The notes under the pieces are model-generated. The model was not told the origin of the DNA. It saw nothing but the letters and a program-made list of their open reading frames with translations, and searched no databases. A DNA stretch of 64,000 nucleotides, from positions 1 to 64,000 of the forward strand of contig JBOHQX010000203.1 in assembly GCA_050732395.1 (NCBI GenBank). The letters run 5' to 3'. Position numbers and translations under genes: made by a program. The DNA is from JBIOXB01 sp050732395 (GTDB taxonomy: Bacteria > Zhuqueibacterota > Zhuqueibacteria > Zhuqueibacterales > Zhuqueibacteraceae). Shown piece by piece: positions 8,183 through 15,513 of the stretch; position 1 is the first letter of the stretch; every line of letters begins with the position of its first letter.

Positions 8183-8977
8183 ATGGTATCTTATCTGTTT
8201 CTTCCCATCGCCACCTTATGGCAACGTGAGATCAAACGTTTCGTGCGCCAGCGCAGCCGCATTTTCGGCGCATTGGGGCAGCCGCTGCTGCTTTGGCTGC
8301 TGCTCGGCGCCGGCTTCAAGCCTTCTTTTCGACCGGCAGGCATGCCTGCGCACGTTGACTATATCGAATACTTCTTCCCCGGGACGCTGCTTCTGATTCT
8401 GCTTTTCAGCTCGATTTTCAGCAACATCTCCGTGATCGAAGACCGGCGTGAGGGTTTTTTGCAGGCGGTGCTCGTTGCCCCCGTTCCTCCCGCTGTTCTC
8501 GTTTTCGGCAAAGTACTGGGTGGAGCCACTTTGGCGCTGCTGCAAGCCGTTGTGTTTTTGCTGCTGGCGCCGGCGATCGGCATTCATTTTTCCATCAACA
8601 GCTTCTTTGCTACACTCGCCGTTTTAGCGATGCTGGCACTCGCGCTAACCTCTCTCGGCTTTGCTCTTGCCTGGCGTATGGATTCCACGCAAGGGTTCCA
8701 CGTCGTCATGAATGTTTTTCTTATTCCCATGTGGCTGCTCTCCGGCGCATTCTTTCCGGCTGCCGGAACACCTGCTCCGCTCAAGTGGTTGATCGCGATC
8801 AATCCGCTCACCTATGGGATGTCGGCGCTGCGGCACGGTTTATACTCAGCGCATAATAGTGTAAACGTGAATCCTTCTCCCGCCGCGTTTGACTTCGACG
8901 TAACCTTGGTGTTCGTTCTGGTCATGCTCGGGCTGGCTTTGTATTCTCGCCACAAGAATGCCGATCTATTTGGATAA
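8183..8977 (+). CDS. ABC-2 type transporter permease
   Basis: An integral membrane protein of 264 aa from the ATG at 8183. An upstream in-frame GTG at 8114 falls inside the hairpin and would add 23 residues unlike the family. About six transmembrane segments are visible, starting after the amphipathic REIKRFVRQRSRI region. The ABC-2 conserved loop FFPGTLL and the motif PMWLLSGAFFPAAGTP (family: P-x-x-x-x-S/G-x-x-F/Y-P) are present. It forms the transport channel with the ATPase encoded at 7025-7960. No Shine-Dalgarno is evident. Confidence 0.9.
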   Translation: MVSYLFLPIATLWQREIKRFVRQRSRIFGALGQPLLLWLLLGAGFKPSFRPAGMPAHVDYIEYFFPGTLLLILLFSSIFSNISVIEDRREGFLQAVLVAPVPPAVLVFGKVLGGATLALLQAVVFLLLAPAIGIHFSINSFFATLAVLAMLALALTSLGFALAWRMDSTQGFHVVMNVFLIPMWLLSGAFFPAAGTPAPLKWLIAINPLTYGMSALRHGLYSAHNSVNVNPSPAAFDFDVTLVFVLVMLGLALYSRHKNADLFG

Positions 8978-9149
8978 AATGCCCCGCAAGCTTGAAAGTG
9001 CTCCGTCCGGTTTGGATTCCAGACCATGGCAATGTCATTGTCTGCTGGTAGGGCGCGTACTCTGCAGGTTAAGATTGCCCCGAGGGAGGACTCATTTGAT
9101 ATTTAGGCAGGAATCAGATGGTCTAGCCTGGCATCGTTCATACTACCCC

Positions 9150-9575
9150 TTACCAGCGCAACTGATAAAGCATGAGATATACGATGACGCCGGTGATGGA
9201 TACATACATCCACAGTGGGAACGTCCAGCGGGAAGCGAGGCGGGCGTGCTGGTCGAATTTCTCCTTGAACGCGCGCGTGAGCGTCACGATTACGATCGGC
9301 ACATTGACTACGGCCAGCACGGTGTGGGAAACGAGAATGACAAAGTAAAGGGTACGAACAAAGCCCTGGCCCTGGAAGGGCTTCGAGCCGACGTTGTAGT
9401 GGTAGATGATGTAGCTCGTGAAAAATAATAACGAGGCCGCGACCGCGGAAAGCATGCAGGCTTTATGCTGTTTGATGCGTTTGCGCCGGATAAATCGATA
9501 GCCGAGCAACAGAAAGATGCCACTGGCGGCGTTGAGCGTGGCGTTGAGATGGGGAAGCGCAGAAACGGGGATCAC
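9150..9575 (-). CDS. DUF420 family membrane protein
   Basis: A 141-aa protein with four hydrophobic segments and conserved His residues (LPHLNATLN, KQHKACM, YIIYHYN, SHTVLAVVN), matching the DUF420 family. Members are usually encoded next to SCO proteins and heme-copper oxidase genes and are thought to help oxidase assembly or heme handling. It starts with a GTG that overlaps the stop of the SCO gene (GTGA), so it is translationally coupled as the last gene of the oxidase operon. Confidence 0.88.
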   Translation of the reverse strand: MIPVSALPHLNATLNAASGIFLLLGYRFIRRKRIKQHKACMLSAVAASLLFFTSYIIYHYNVGSKPFQGQGFVRTLYFVILVSHTVLAVVNVPIVIVTLTRAFKEKFDQHARLASRWTFPLWMYVSITGVIVYLMLYQLRW

Positions 9576-10201
9576 GACCGCGCCTCAGCGAGCAGGTTCT
9601 TGAGGTCTTGAATGATTTGTTGCGCAACACCGGGCTCGGTGCCGAGATAGTATTTGCGAATACGCCCTCCCGCGTCCACCAGAACGAAGCGATTGCTGTG
9701 AATAATGTCTTCGTCGGGGTTGCCGCCGCTCGCCGCTGCTGCCAGCATAAATCCTTCTTTGGCAAGTTTTTGCATTTCGCTGCCGGGACCGGTCACAAAA
9801 AACCACCGGTCCTTCGCGGCGCCGTAGCCGTCGGCAAAACGGCGCAAAACTTCCGGTGTATCGCGCGCCGGGTCGACCGTGAAGGAAACCAATTTCACTT
9901 GGGAAAATTCTGCTTTATCCAAAGCGGATTGCAGCTCGGTCATGTGTGTCGTCATGATCGGACAGGTGCCGCCACAATTGGTGAAAATGAAATCGGCTAT
10001 CCACACGTGGCCGCGCAATTGTTCGAGCCCGAAAGATTGACCGTTGCGCTCGGTGAAGGAGAAATCAGGCACGGCACCAAGTATAGTCAATGGCTCGGGG
10101 CGCTGAGCGAGCCTAAACCGGAGGGAAACAGCGGCCAAGGCCAACAAAGCAAAAACCAACAGACCCCATAAAAGCCGTGGAGTATATTTTTCTTTCATCA
10201 T
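9572..10201 (-). CDS. SCO1/SenC family copper chaperone
   Basis: A 209-aa membrane-anchored thioredoxin-fold protein. There is an N-terminal transmembrane anchor at about residues 10-27. The copper-binding motif is CGGTC (Cys76 and Cys80 in the CxxxC pattern) and the distal ligand is His168 (IIHSN). SCO proteins deliver or reduce copper for the CuA site of oxidase subunit II, whose gene is in this same operon. It lies 8 nt after the retropepsin-like gene and overlaps the DUF420 gene. Two consecutive ATG codons (10201, 10198) are possible starts. Confidence 0.93.
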   Translation of the reverse strand: MMKEKYTPRLLWGLLVFALLALAAVSLRFRLAQRPEPLTILGAVPDFSFTERNGQSFGLEQLRGHVWIADFIFTNCGGTCPIMTTHMTELQSALDKAEFSQVKLVSFTVDPARDTPEVLRRFADGYGAAKDRWFFVTGPGSEMQKLAKEGFMLAAAASGGNPDEDIIHSNRFVLVDAGGRIRKYYLGTEPGVAQQIIQDLKNLLAEARS

Positions 10202-10209
10202 TTGTGCCG

Positions 10210-10569
10210 CTAATGTAACACCATCGGCATCGGTCTCAACTCGCGACGGAAGGGGTCCAGAACCAAGCCGAAACCTTCCAACGTGGTGGCGCCCAGTAGT
10301 GGGCTGTCTCCCTCTTCACCGAAAATCACCAAAGAATCGCCGCGACGGCCTTGATACTCGAAGATGGCGGAACCCACTTCGCGATCAATCTGCTCCCCAT
10401 TTGCGAGAATGAAAGAGCGCACAGAATGCGGCGTAATACCGATTTGCTGCAGATGCTGTCGAGGGACCACCGAGTAAACGGCGCCCGAATCCACCATGAA
10501 GTTTTCTTCCAGCGATCGCGCAGGATCTGCAGGATTGGCGACTTTAACCGAAACGAAGGAAATTCCCAT
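10210..10569 (-). CDS. Retropepsin-like (clan AA) aspartic protease-fold protein
   Basis: A 119-aa protein with the half-length aspartic protease fold: catalytic motif VDSGA (Asp27) preceded by a hydrophobic strand, and the second conserved hydrophobic-Gly stretch LLGATTLEGFGLVLDP near residue 95. There is no signal peptide. I choose the ATG at 10569 because GGGAGG lies 7-8 nt upstream; an in-frame ATG exists at 10605. It sits in the oxidase operon between the heme O synthase and SCO genes; a role in oxidase maturation is only guilt by association. Proteolytic activity would need dimerisation. Confidence 0.8.
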   Translation of the reverse strand: MGISFVSVKVANPADPARSLEENFMVDSGAVYSVVPRQHLQQIGITPHSVRSFILANGEQIDREVGSAIFEYQGRRGDSLVIFGEEGDSPLLGATTLEGFGLVLDPFRRELRPMPMVLH

Positions 10570-10713
10570 TTTTTCAAACCTCCCATTTGAGTGCTTCTTC
10601 TTCACGTCATTTTATTCACGGATTGAACGGATGAAGCGGGCTTCTGGATACTTCATGGGTTCGATCCATTTGTCCCATCAGCTTTCATTGTTGAATTCGC
10701 CGTAAAATTTTTC

Positions 10714-11580
10714 CTAAAACGCTGATTTATCCAAAGCCATTAACACGAACAACGCCGGCAGATAGATCAACGAGGCGCGCATCAAGCGCCGTGCAGAACG
10801 ATTGCTGCGCTGAAAATGCACAGCAACCCCGCAAGCAAAGAAGAGCAAGCCCAAAACCAAGGCACCAAAGAAATACGCTTTTCCAGAGATGCCCAGCAGC
10901 GATGGCAACAGGCTGACCGGCAACAAGGCCAGGCAGTTGCTCACAATTTGCCGGCCGGTGCTGCGGCCTTCGGGGTCGATCACCGGCAGCATGGGGAAGC
11001 CGCCGCGCGCGTAATCTTCGCGATACATCCAGGCGATGGCGAGAAAATGGGGAAGCTGCCACAAAAAAAGAATCGCGAACAAAACCCATGCTTCAATGCC
11101 AATCTCACCGCGCGCCGCAGTCCAGCCGCCCATGGGCGGGAGCGCACCGGGAATTGCGCCGACAAGGGTCGAGAGGTGGCTTTTTTGCTTGAGCGGGGTG
11201 TAGAGAAAAACATAAGTCGTCAGCGTGAATCCGGCCAGCAATGCCGTGACCAGATTGACGCGCCAGGCCAGGAGCAGAAGTCCTGCACTCGAGATGAACA
11301 CGCCAAAGGCAAGAGCGTTGTTGGGCGGAATTCTTCCGGTGGGCAAAGGGCGATGTTTCGTGCGCAGCATTTTGGCGTCGAGGTCGCGCTCGAGATACTG
11401 GTTGAGCGCGCTCGTGCCGCCGGCGACCATGGCTGTTCCAGCCACGGCGCAGAACAGCAGCATCCAATCCACTGCGCCGCGCGCGCCTAGATAAAAGCCG
11501 AAGATCATGGTGATCAGCACCATCAGCGTTACGCGCGGCTTGGTGAGGGAGAGATAATCTGCAAGCTTGGAGAGCTTCAT
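10714..11580 (-). CDS. ctaB: Protoheme IX farnesyltransferase (heme O synthase)
   Basis: A 288-aa polytopic membrane protein of the UbiA prenyltransferase superfamily, converting heme B to heme O for the aa3 oxidase. The family hallmark NQYLERDLDAKMLRTKHRPL is present (Asp-rich N-x3-D-x-x-x-D motif, roughly residues 61-80), and a second motif GGFPMLPVIDPEGR follows YREDYAR. About nine transmembrane segments. The start ATG at 11580 overlaps the stop of the upstream small ORF by one base (TGATG), indicating coupling. CtaA acts on its product. Confidence 0.95.
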   Translation of the reverse strand: MKLSKLADYLSLTKPRVTLMVLITMIFGFYLGARGAVDWMLLFCAVAGTAMVAGGTSALNQYLERDLDAKMLRTKHRPLPTGRIPPNNALAFGVFISSAGLLLLAWRVNLVTALLAGFTLTTYVFLYTPLKQKSHLSTLVGAIPGALPPMGGWTAARGEIGIEAWVLFAILFLWQLPHFLAIAWMYREDYARGGFPMLPVIDPEGRSTGRQIVSNCLALLPVSLLPSLLGISGKAYFFGALVLGLLFFACGVAVHFQRSNRSARRLMRASLIYLPALFVLMALDKSAF

Positions 11581-11900
11581 CAACGTTCAGCCTGTGCTCT
11601 TGTATTCTTCTTATTCTTCTGAGTCGCCTTCAGATCACGTTTCAAGCCGGCAAAGGCCGCTTCTTCAAATCTAAGGCGCTCTTCAAGAATCCGCATAATC
11701 CATTTTTCCGTGCTCGCCTCACGATGCAAACGTGCAAAGAAAGCCGCTCGTGCCGCCAACACAGGAGAAACCGGTACGGAAGTTCGTTTGGACTTTCTGA
11801 CGCGAATCGGCTTTTCCCAAGCAGAATCATCATCTGCTTGCGCAATAACGATTTTATCAATTTGATCGTCAGATAGGGTTTTGGATTTTTGATTCTTCAT
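11580..11900 (-). CDS. Hypothetical protein, 106 aa, coupled to ctaB
   Basis: Unrecognised. A basic protein (from the ATG at 11900, preceded by an in-frame TTG) with an N-terminal polar region DDQIDKIVIAQADDDSAWEK, a middle stretch of Lys/Arg and Ser, and a predicted helical C-terminal half (AARAAFFARLHREASTEKWI...). The shape, acidic N-terminus then helix with a WIMRILEERL segment, is reminiscent of small antitoxins or DNA-binding regulators, but no family is clear. Its stop codon overlaps the ctaB start. It may be a toxin-antitoxin remnant inserted in the oxidase operon rather than an oxidase gene. Confidence 0.55.
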   Translation of the reverse strand: MKNQKSKTLSDDQIDKIVIAQADDDSAWEKPIRVRKSKRTSVPVSPVLAARAAFFARLHREASTEKWIMRILEERLRFEEAAFAGLKRDLKATQKNKKNTRAQAER

Positions 11901-11985
11901 CAAAGATCACGTCATGTTCAGCAAGTTCATCACGATCAAAATCATATTCAAAATCTGATGGAACAAATTTTCCCCAATTTGGCAT
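11869..11985 (-). CDS. Possible 38-aa small ORF upstream of the 106-aa ORF
   Basis: A short ORF that starts ATG at 11985 and reads MPNWGKFVPSDFEYDFDRDE, then a further 18 residues to a TGA at 11869. It is strongly acidic and overlaps the start of the downstream 106-aa ORF by about 32 bp in another frame. No Shine-Dalgarno. The aromatic/acidic pattern suggests a real or recently real coding sequence, perhaps half of a toxin-antitoxin pair, but support is weak. Confidence 0.3.
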   Translation of the reverse strand: MPNWGKFVPSDFEYDFDRDELAEHDVIFDEESKIQNPI

Positions 11986-11994
11986 GGCAGTATG

Positions 11995-12984
11995 TTATCT
12001 CGCTGACTGTACAGCTTCGGCCAATGGTTCTCGCGCATGCGTGAAGATAAAGAGTGACGAGGAAACTTGATAACTCCTCAGCGCCAGGACCAAGCTCGTT
12101 CCCAAAATCAACGCTCCGGTGGCGACATGTGCCGTCGTAATCAGGACCGCTTTTTGTGTCCAGATCGTGAAAGCGCCTAAAGTAAACTGCGTAAGAATCC
12201 CAAACACCAACAACAAAGCCGGCCGGTATAGAAGCGGCGCGTCACGATAATATCGGAAAATCCGCGTTACTGTCCAAGCACTAAAAAAGGCGACCACGAG
12301 CGCACCCACGCGGTGGGCAAAATGAATCGCGATGCCGAAGGAATCGAAGGGCGGGATAATTTTACCGAGCGCTAGTGGAAAATCCGGAATCGCCAAGCCG
12401 GCCTTGCTATGGCGCATGATGGCGCCGATGATGAGTTGAAAGAAAATTAGCCCCGTCGTAACCGCGGTCAATGCCCGCAATGAGGGCCGACACAGATCCT
12501 CTATCTTCGTACGTGGCCGTCGCCATGATGGAGATGTGAAGACCGCCAGGCAAATCGTCAAGCAAAAAAAAGATTGCGCCAACGTGCCATGACTCACGGA
12601 GATTGGTGCGGGCAATAAGAACAGCACCGTCAATCCGCCCAGAATGCCTTGCAGAATGACGACGAGTAATGCCAGCCACGCCAGGCGTCTCAACCAGCGC
12701 CGCGGCTCTTTGAGCCATAGCCAAACGGCGAGCACGACCATCAACATGCCGACGATACTGGCAACCATGCGATGGCCGTGCTCATAAAAAATACCTCCCA
12801 CCATTTGCGAGAGCGGGAAAGAAAACATGAAATGGCCGTACGTCGTTGGCCAATCGGGCACGGCCAGGCCGGAATCGGTGCTGGTGACCAATCCGCCGGC
12901 AAAGATCAAAACAAACGTGGCTCCAACGACGAGAACGGCGAATCGGTAGAGCCAGGGGTTGTTGCTAGTTCGGGTGATGCGCAT
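11995..12984 (-). CDS. ctaA: Heme A synthase (COX15/CtaA family)
   Basis: A 329-aa protein with eight predicted transmembrane segments, catalysing oxidation of the heme O methyl group to heme A. Family motifs: GGLVTSTDSGLAVPDWP in helix 1, the heme-ligand region YEHGHRMVAS, ISVSHGTLAQ, GAIMRHSKAGLAIPDFP and FAHRVGALVVA. These give the paired His residues expected of CtaA. It is encoded between subunit IV and the ctaB segment, and with CtaB supplies heme A to subunit I of this operon. Confidence 0.95.
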   Translation of the reverse strand: MRITRTSNNPWLYRFAVLVVGATFVLIFAGGLVTSTDSGLAVPDWPTTYGHFMFSFPLSQMVGGIFYEHGHRMVASIVGMLMVVLAVWLWLKEPRRWLRRLAWLALLVVILQGILGGLTVLFLLPAPISVSHGTLAQSFFCLTICLAVFTSPSWRRPRTKIEDLCRPSLRALTAVTTGLIFFQLIIGAIMRHSKAGLAIPDFPLALGKIIPPFDSFGIAIHFAHRVGALVVAFFSAWTVTRIFRYYRDAPLLYRPALLLVFGILTQFTLGAFTIWTQKAVLITTAHVATGALILGTSLVLALRSYQVSSSLFIFTHAREPLAEAVQSAR

Positions 12985-12997
12985 TTCTTATTGTGTG

Positions 12998-13084
12998 TAG
13001 ATCGTTACTGGTGGATAGTTGATTGTGACCTCAATCGCCTGTCTTCGACAATCATCCACGATCCACCTTCTACGATTCACAACT
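12998..13084. repeat. Imperfect inverted repeat of short-period units
   Basis: Between the subunit IV stop and the ctaA start the sequence is made of scrambled GTAGATCG/GATTGT/GTGGAT units. GTGGAT and GATTGT on the left (about 13011-13027) pair with ACAATC and ATCCAC on the right (about 13049-13066) around an imperfect hairpin. It belongs to the same class of intergenic short-period repeats as 15401-15506 and 28142-28210. Confidence 0.5.
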
Positions 13085-13424
13085 ACTCCGTCACTGATTG
13101 TTCTTGCACTTGCTCCGCCTCAGCCGTGGTTTTGAGCGTAGATTTATGCGGCGCGGCGGTGAGATCGGGCAGCAAGGCGATAATCAGCAACGTGCACAAA
13201 ATCAACGGCGTGAGCGCGATGATGCCGAGCGTGCGCTTTTCGAATTTGAGATGCATGAAGTACATCGCCACCAACGCCGCTTTCGCCAACGCCAGGACAA
13301 TCAGCATGACGGCAATGATCAATTTGCTGATGGGCAAGAACACCACACCGATTTCCACCGCAGTCAATAGGGAAAGCGCATAAAATACGTACATGTAATT
13401 GGGCTCTTGATGCGTCGCGGACAT
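13083..13424 (-). CDS. Cytochrome c oxidase subunit IV family protein
   Basis: A 113-aa membrane protein with three transmembrane segments and the family signature of prokaryotic COX4: KAALVAMYFMHLKFEKR (helix 2 and loop). A short Thr/Glu/Gln-rich tail ends the protein. It is an accessory structural subunit that stabilises the CuB region of subunit I. It follows the second subunit III gene by a 65-nt gap that carries the direct repeat CGATTTGCG (13446-13454 and 13474-13482). Confidence 0.93.
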   Translation of the reverse strand: MSATHQEPNYMYVFYALSLLTAVEIGVVFLPISKLIIAVMLIVLALAKAALVAMYFMHLKFEKRTLGIIALTPLILCTLLIIALLPDLTAAPHKSTLKTTAEAEQVQEQSVTE

Positions 13425-13489
13425 GAGCTTCTCCTCAGCGTTGGACGATTTGCGATTGAAGATTTACGACTATCGATTTGCGAAGGGCC

Positions 13490-14107
13490 TTAAATGAGAT
13501 ATACGAACGTGAATACTAAAATCCACACGAGATCGACGAAGTGCCAGTACAAGCCGGCGATTTCCACACCATTATAGTTCGCAGCAGTGTATTCCTTGCG
13601 CATGCTGTTGAGTACGATGATACTGAGATAGATCACGCCGCCGGTGACGTGCATGCCGTGAAAACCGGTGATGGCGAAGAAAGTGGTACCGAACAAATAA
13701 TTGCCGTACGGATTGCTGGTGAAATGCAGTCCGCCGTGAATGAGATGGATCCACTCATACGCCTGCATACCCAAGAAAGCTGCACCACCCAGGACGGTGA
13801 GCAGCAGGAACATGCGCATCCTTTTGGCGTCGCCTTGCCTGAGGGCGGATAAGGCCTTGACCATGGTGACGCTGCTGCAAATGAGCAGGAAAGTCATAAT
13901 TGCCGTCAAAGTGATGCCGAGCACATGTGAGGGCACCGGCCAATCCACACTGCCCGCGCGAATGGCGCCGTAACCCGCCAACAGCGCTCCGAACGACATT
14001 GCATCGCCGGCGAGAAAAACCCACATGCCGAGCTTGCCCCAGCTCTCCGGGGTGAGGGGCGATTCCGCCGGCTCGACGGCGTGATGCATGGCAGCAACCT
14101 GGCTCAA
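13490..14107 (-). CDS. Heme-copper oxidase subunit III (second copy)
   Basis: A 205-aa protein with five transmembrane helices, the short subunit III type (COX3/CyoC). Conserved features: WGKLGMWVFLAGDAMSFGALL, QAYEWIHL, TFFAITGFHGMHVTGGVIYL and YWHFVDLVWILVFTFVYLI. It starts at a TTG (14107) with AAGGAG 8 nt upstream; an in-frame ATG lies at 14089. It is the more canonical of two tandem subunit III genes, sharing FFAITGFHGMHV and the terminal WHFVDLVW with typical CyoC. The other copy is at 14529-15248. Confidence 0.93.
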   Translation of the reverse strand: MSQVAAMHHAVEPAESPLTPESWGKLGMWVFLAGDAMSFGALLAGYGAIRAGSVDWPVPSHVLGITLTAIMTFLLICSSVTMVKALSALRQGDAKRMRMFLLLTVLGGAAFLGMQAYEWIHLIHGGLHFTSNPYGNYLFGTTFFAITGFHGMHVTGGVIYLSIIVLNSMRKEYTAANYNGVEIAGLYWHFVDLVWILVFTFVYLI

Positions 14108-14119
14108 TTTCCCGTCTCC

Positions 14120-14365
14120 TTATGAGTTTTGTTGTTGGCGTTTTGGAGATGCCTGCGTTTGTGAAGTTTTGCGATATAACAAAACAATGCCCGCAGCCAC
14201 GCAACCGACTACGGTAAAAGGCATAGCCATCATGAAGAGTATGCTCGCATTAAAACCGAAGCCGAGATCGCCATTCAGAGCGCTCGCGCAACCCGGGCAG
14301 GCGTGCGCTGCGATCCCATTCAAGAACAAGATGGCTAAGAGCATCAGAAACGTTCGCGATAGCAT
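14120..14365 (-). CDS. Small membrane protein with CPGC motif
   Basis: An 81-aa protein of no named family that I recognise. It has a cleavable-looking signal peptide (residues 1-21, ending AHA), immediately followed by CPGC, then a Gly/Asn-rich stretch, one transmembrane helix (about 41-64) and a polar Gln-rich tail. The paired cysteines would face the periplasm, suggesting copper or thiol chemistry in oxidase assembly. It is placed between the two subunit III genes and read in the same direction; 12 nt separate it from the downstream gene. Confidence 0.75.
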   Translation of the reverse strand: MLSRTFLMLLAILFLNGIAAHACPGCASALNGDLGFGFNASILFMMAMPFTVVGCVAAGIVLLYRKTSQTQASPKRQQQNS

Positions 14366-14400
14366 TTTCTTCTCGCATGGATTGGGGGTTATTCGGCCTT

Positions 14401-14505
14401 TACTCTTACTTCTACTTACTCCTACTCATACTCTTACTCGCTCTTTAATGCCAAAAGGCGAGTAGGAGTAGGAGTATGAGTATGAGTATGAGTATGAGTA
14501 TAAGT
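14401..14505. repeat. Large imperfect hairpin of GAGTAT/ATACTC repeats
   Basis: The left arm (14401-14440) is a run of TACTC-type units and the right arm (14459-14505) a run of GAGTAG/GAGTAT units. The inner ends TACTCG and CGAGTA close an 18-nt loop. The right arm contains four to five tandem GAGTAT hexamers. It separates two cotranscribed oxidase genes (subunit III copy one and the CPGC protein), so it would be present in the mRNA. Confidence 0.85.
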
Positions 14506-14528
14506 TGACGCAAAACAAGATCAAGACA

Positions 14529-15248
14529 TCATTGCAAATAAACCAAGGAATACAAAATCGGCCACAACGCGACGACGAGAAACCAGTACATTCCGCACAA
14601 CTGCAGTGCCACGTGGTTTTTTGCCGTAAAACGACCTTGCCGCGCCAGGGCGAACACGATGAACAACCAGATCATCGCACCCAGTACGTGCACCGCATGG
14701 CAACCGATCAAAGTATAGAAAACCGAGCCGTACACGCTGGAAGACATTGTCAAGCCGAAGCCGACGAGGCGCACCCATTCGGAGCCTTGCACGACTAAGA
14801 ACGCCGCGCCCAGAATCGCCGTCAGCGTCAAGTGGCGAAACATGCCGCCCTGATCGCTGGCGCGGATGGCGCGCCATGCGCGATACATCGTGTAACCGCT
14901 GGCGAGCAAAATCACGGTATTGGCTCCCGTGACGGCGACCGGCAATCGCGGCTGGCCAGGCGGCGGCCAATCCGCACTGCCCAGACGAAATACCAAAAAC
15001 GCACCAATCAAAGCCGCAAAGAACATTGAATCTGTGCCCAGAAACAAGAGCATGCCAAGCAGTGCATTGTTTACCGACGCTTGTGGCTCCGCTTCGCCGT
15101 CGTGGCCGTGATCATCCGGGCCGAAGGGCAAATTCGGAACGATCGGCGGCGTGCCGGTGCCGTTGGGCTTGATACGAACATCGAGATCGGCGTCTCGCTG
15201 CACTTCTAAATCAACGGGCAAATCGGCAATTGCGATAGGCTCGATCAT
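14529..15248 (-). CDS. Heme-copper oxidase subunit III (first copy, N-extended)
   Basis: A 239-aa protein. A ~60-residue polar, His/Asp-rich N-terminal extension precedes five transmembrane helices of the subunit III fold (LLGMLLFLGTDSMFFAALIG, VVQGSEWVRL, TLIGCHAVHVLGAMIWL, MYWFLVVALWPILYSLVYLQ). Compared with the second copy it replaces the usual WHFVDLVW by FLVVALWP. It follows the 39-aa peptide gene by 9 nt. Two divergent subunit III proteins in one operon suggest distinct roles or a heteromeric arrangement. Confidence 0.9.
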   Translation of the reverse strand: MIEPIAIADLPVDLEVQRDADLDVRIKPNGTGTPPIVPNLPFGPDDHGHDGEAEPQASVNNALLGMLLFLGTDSMFFAALIGAFLVFRLGSADWPPPGQPRLPVAVTGANTVILLASGYTMYRAWRAIRASDQGGMFRHLTLTAILGAAFLVVQGSEWVRLVGFGLTMSSSVYGSVFYTLIGCHAVHVLGAMIWLFIVFALARQGRFTAKNHVALQLCGMYWFLVVALWPILYSLVYLQ

Positions 15249-15257
15249 TCTGGAAAA

Positions 15258-15377
15258 TCAGTTTTTTAGAATCACGATGACGATTGTGACCGCAATCAGT
15301 AACACCAATACACCAATCAAAATCCTGGCCACACGCCGGTTTTGTACAGCGACAGAGGAGGAATCGATTCTCATCAT
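15258..15377 (-). CDS. 39-aa single-pass membrane peptide in oxidase operon
   Basis: A short ORF starting at tandem ATG codons (15377/15374) that encodes a polar N-terminus (MMRIDSSSVAVQNRRVARI) followed by one strongly hydrophobic helix LIGVLVLLIAVTIVIVI and a final LKN. Positive residues before the helix predict N-in topology. Its stop lies 9 nt before the ATG of the first subunit III gene, so it is probably translated within the operon. Tiny membrane subunits of this kind are common in terminal oxidases. The frame can be extended upstream through the repeat at 15401-15506, which I regard as non-coding. Confidence 0.65.
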   Translation of the reverse strand: MMRIDSSSVAVQNRRVARILIGVLVLLIAVTIVIVILKN

Positions 15378-15400
15378 ATAGCGCTCAAGAGAATGACGGG

Positions 15401-15506
15401 ATGGATTGAGGGATTGCTGGATTACTGGAGTGATGGATTGATGGACGAAATCATCATTCCAGTAATCCATCAATCCATCACTCCAACAATCCACCCCTCA
15501 ATCCAT
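15401..15506. repeat. Long hairpin of ATGGATTG-type repeats
   Basis: The core arms GGAGTGATGGATTGATGGA (15427-15445) and its exact complement (15466-15484) are 19 bp with a 20-nt loop. Further units extend the stem on both sides (ATGGATTGAGG at 15401 against CCTCAATCCAT ending at 15506). It sits between the subunit I stop (15514) and the 39-aa ORF inside the oxidase operon, where it could stabilise the upstream message or attenuate transcription. Confidence 0.9.
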
Positions 15507-15513
15507 ACTTCTT

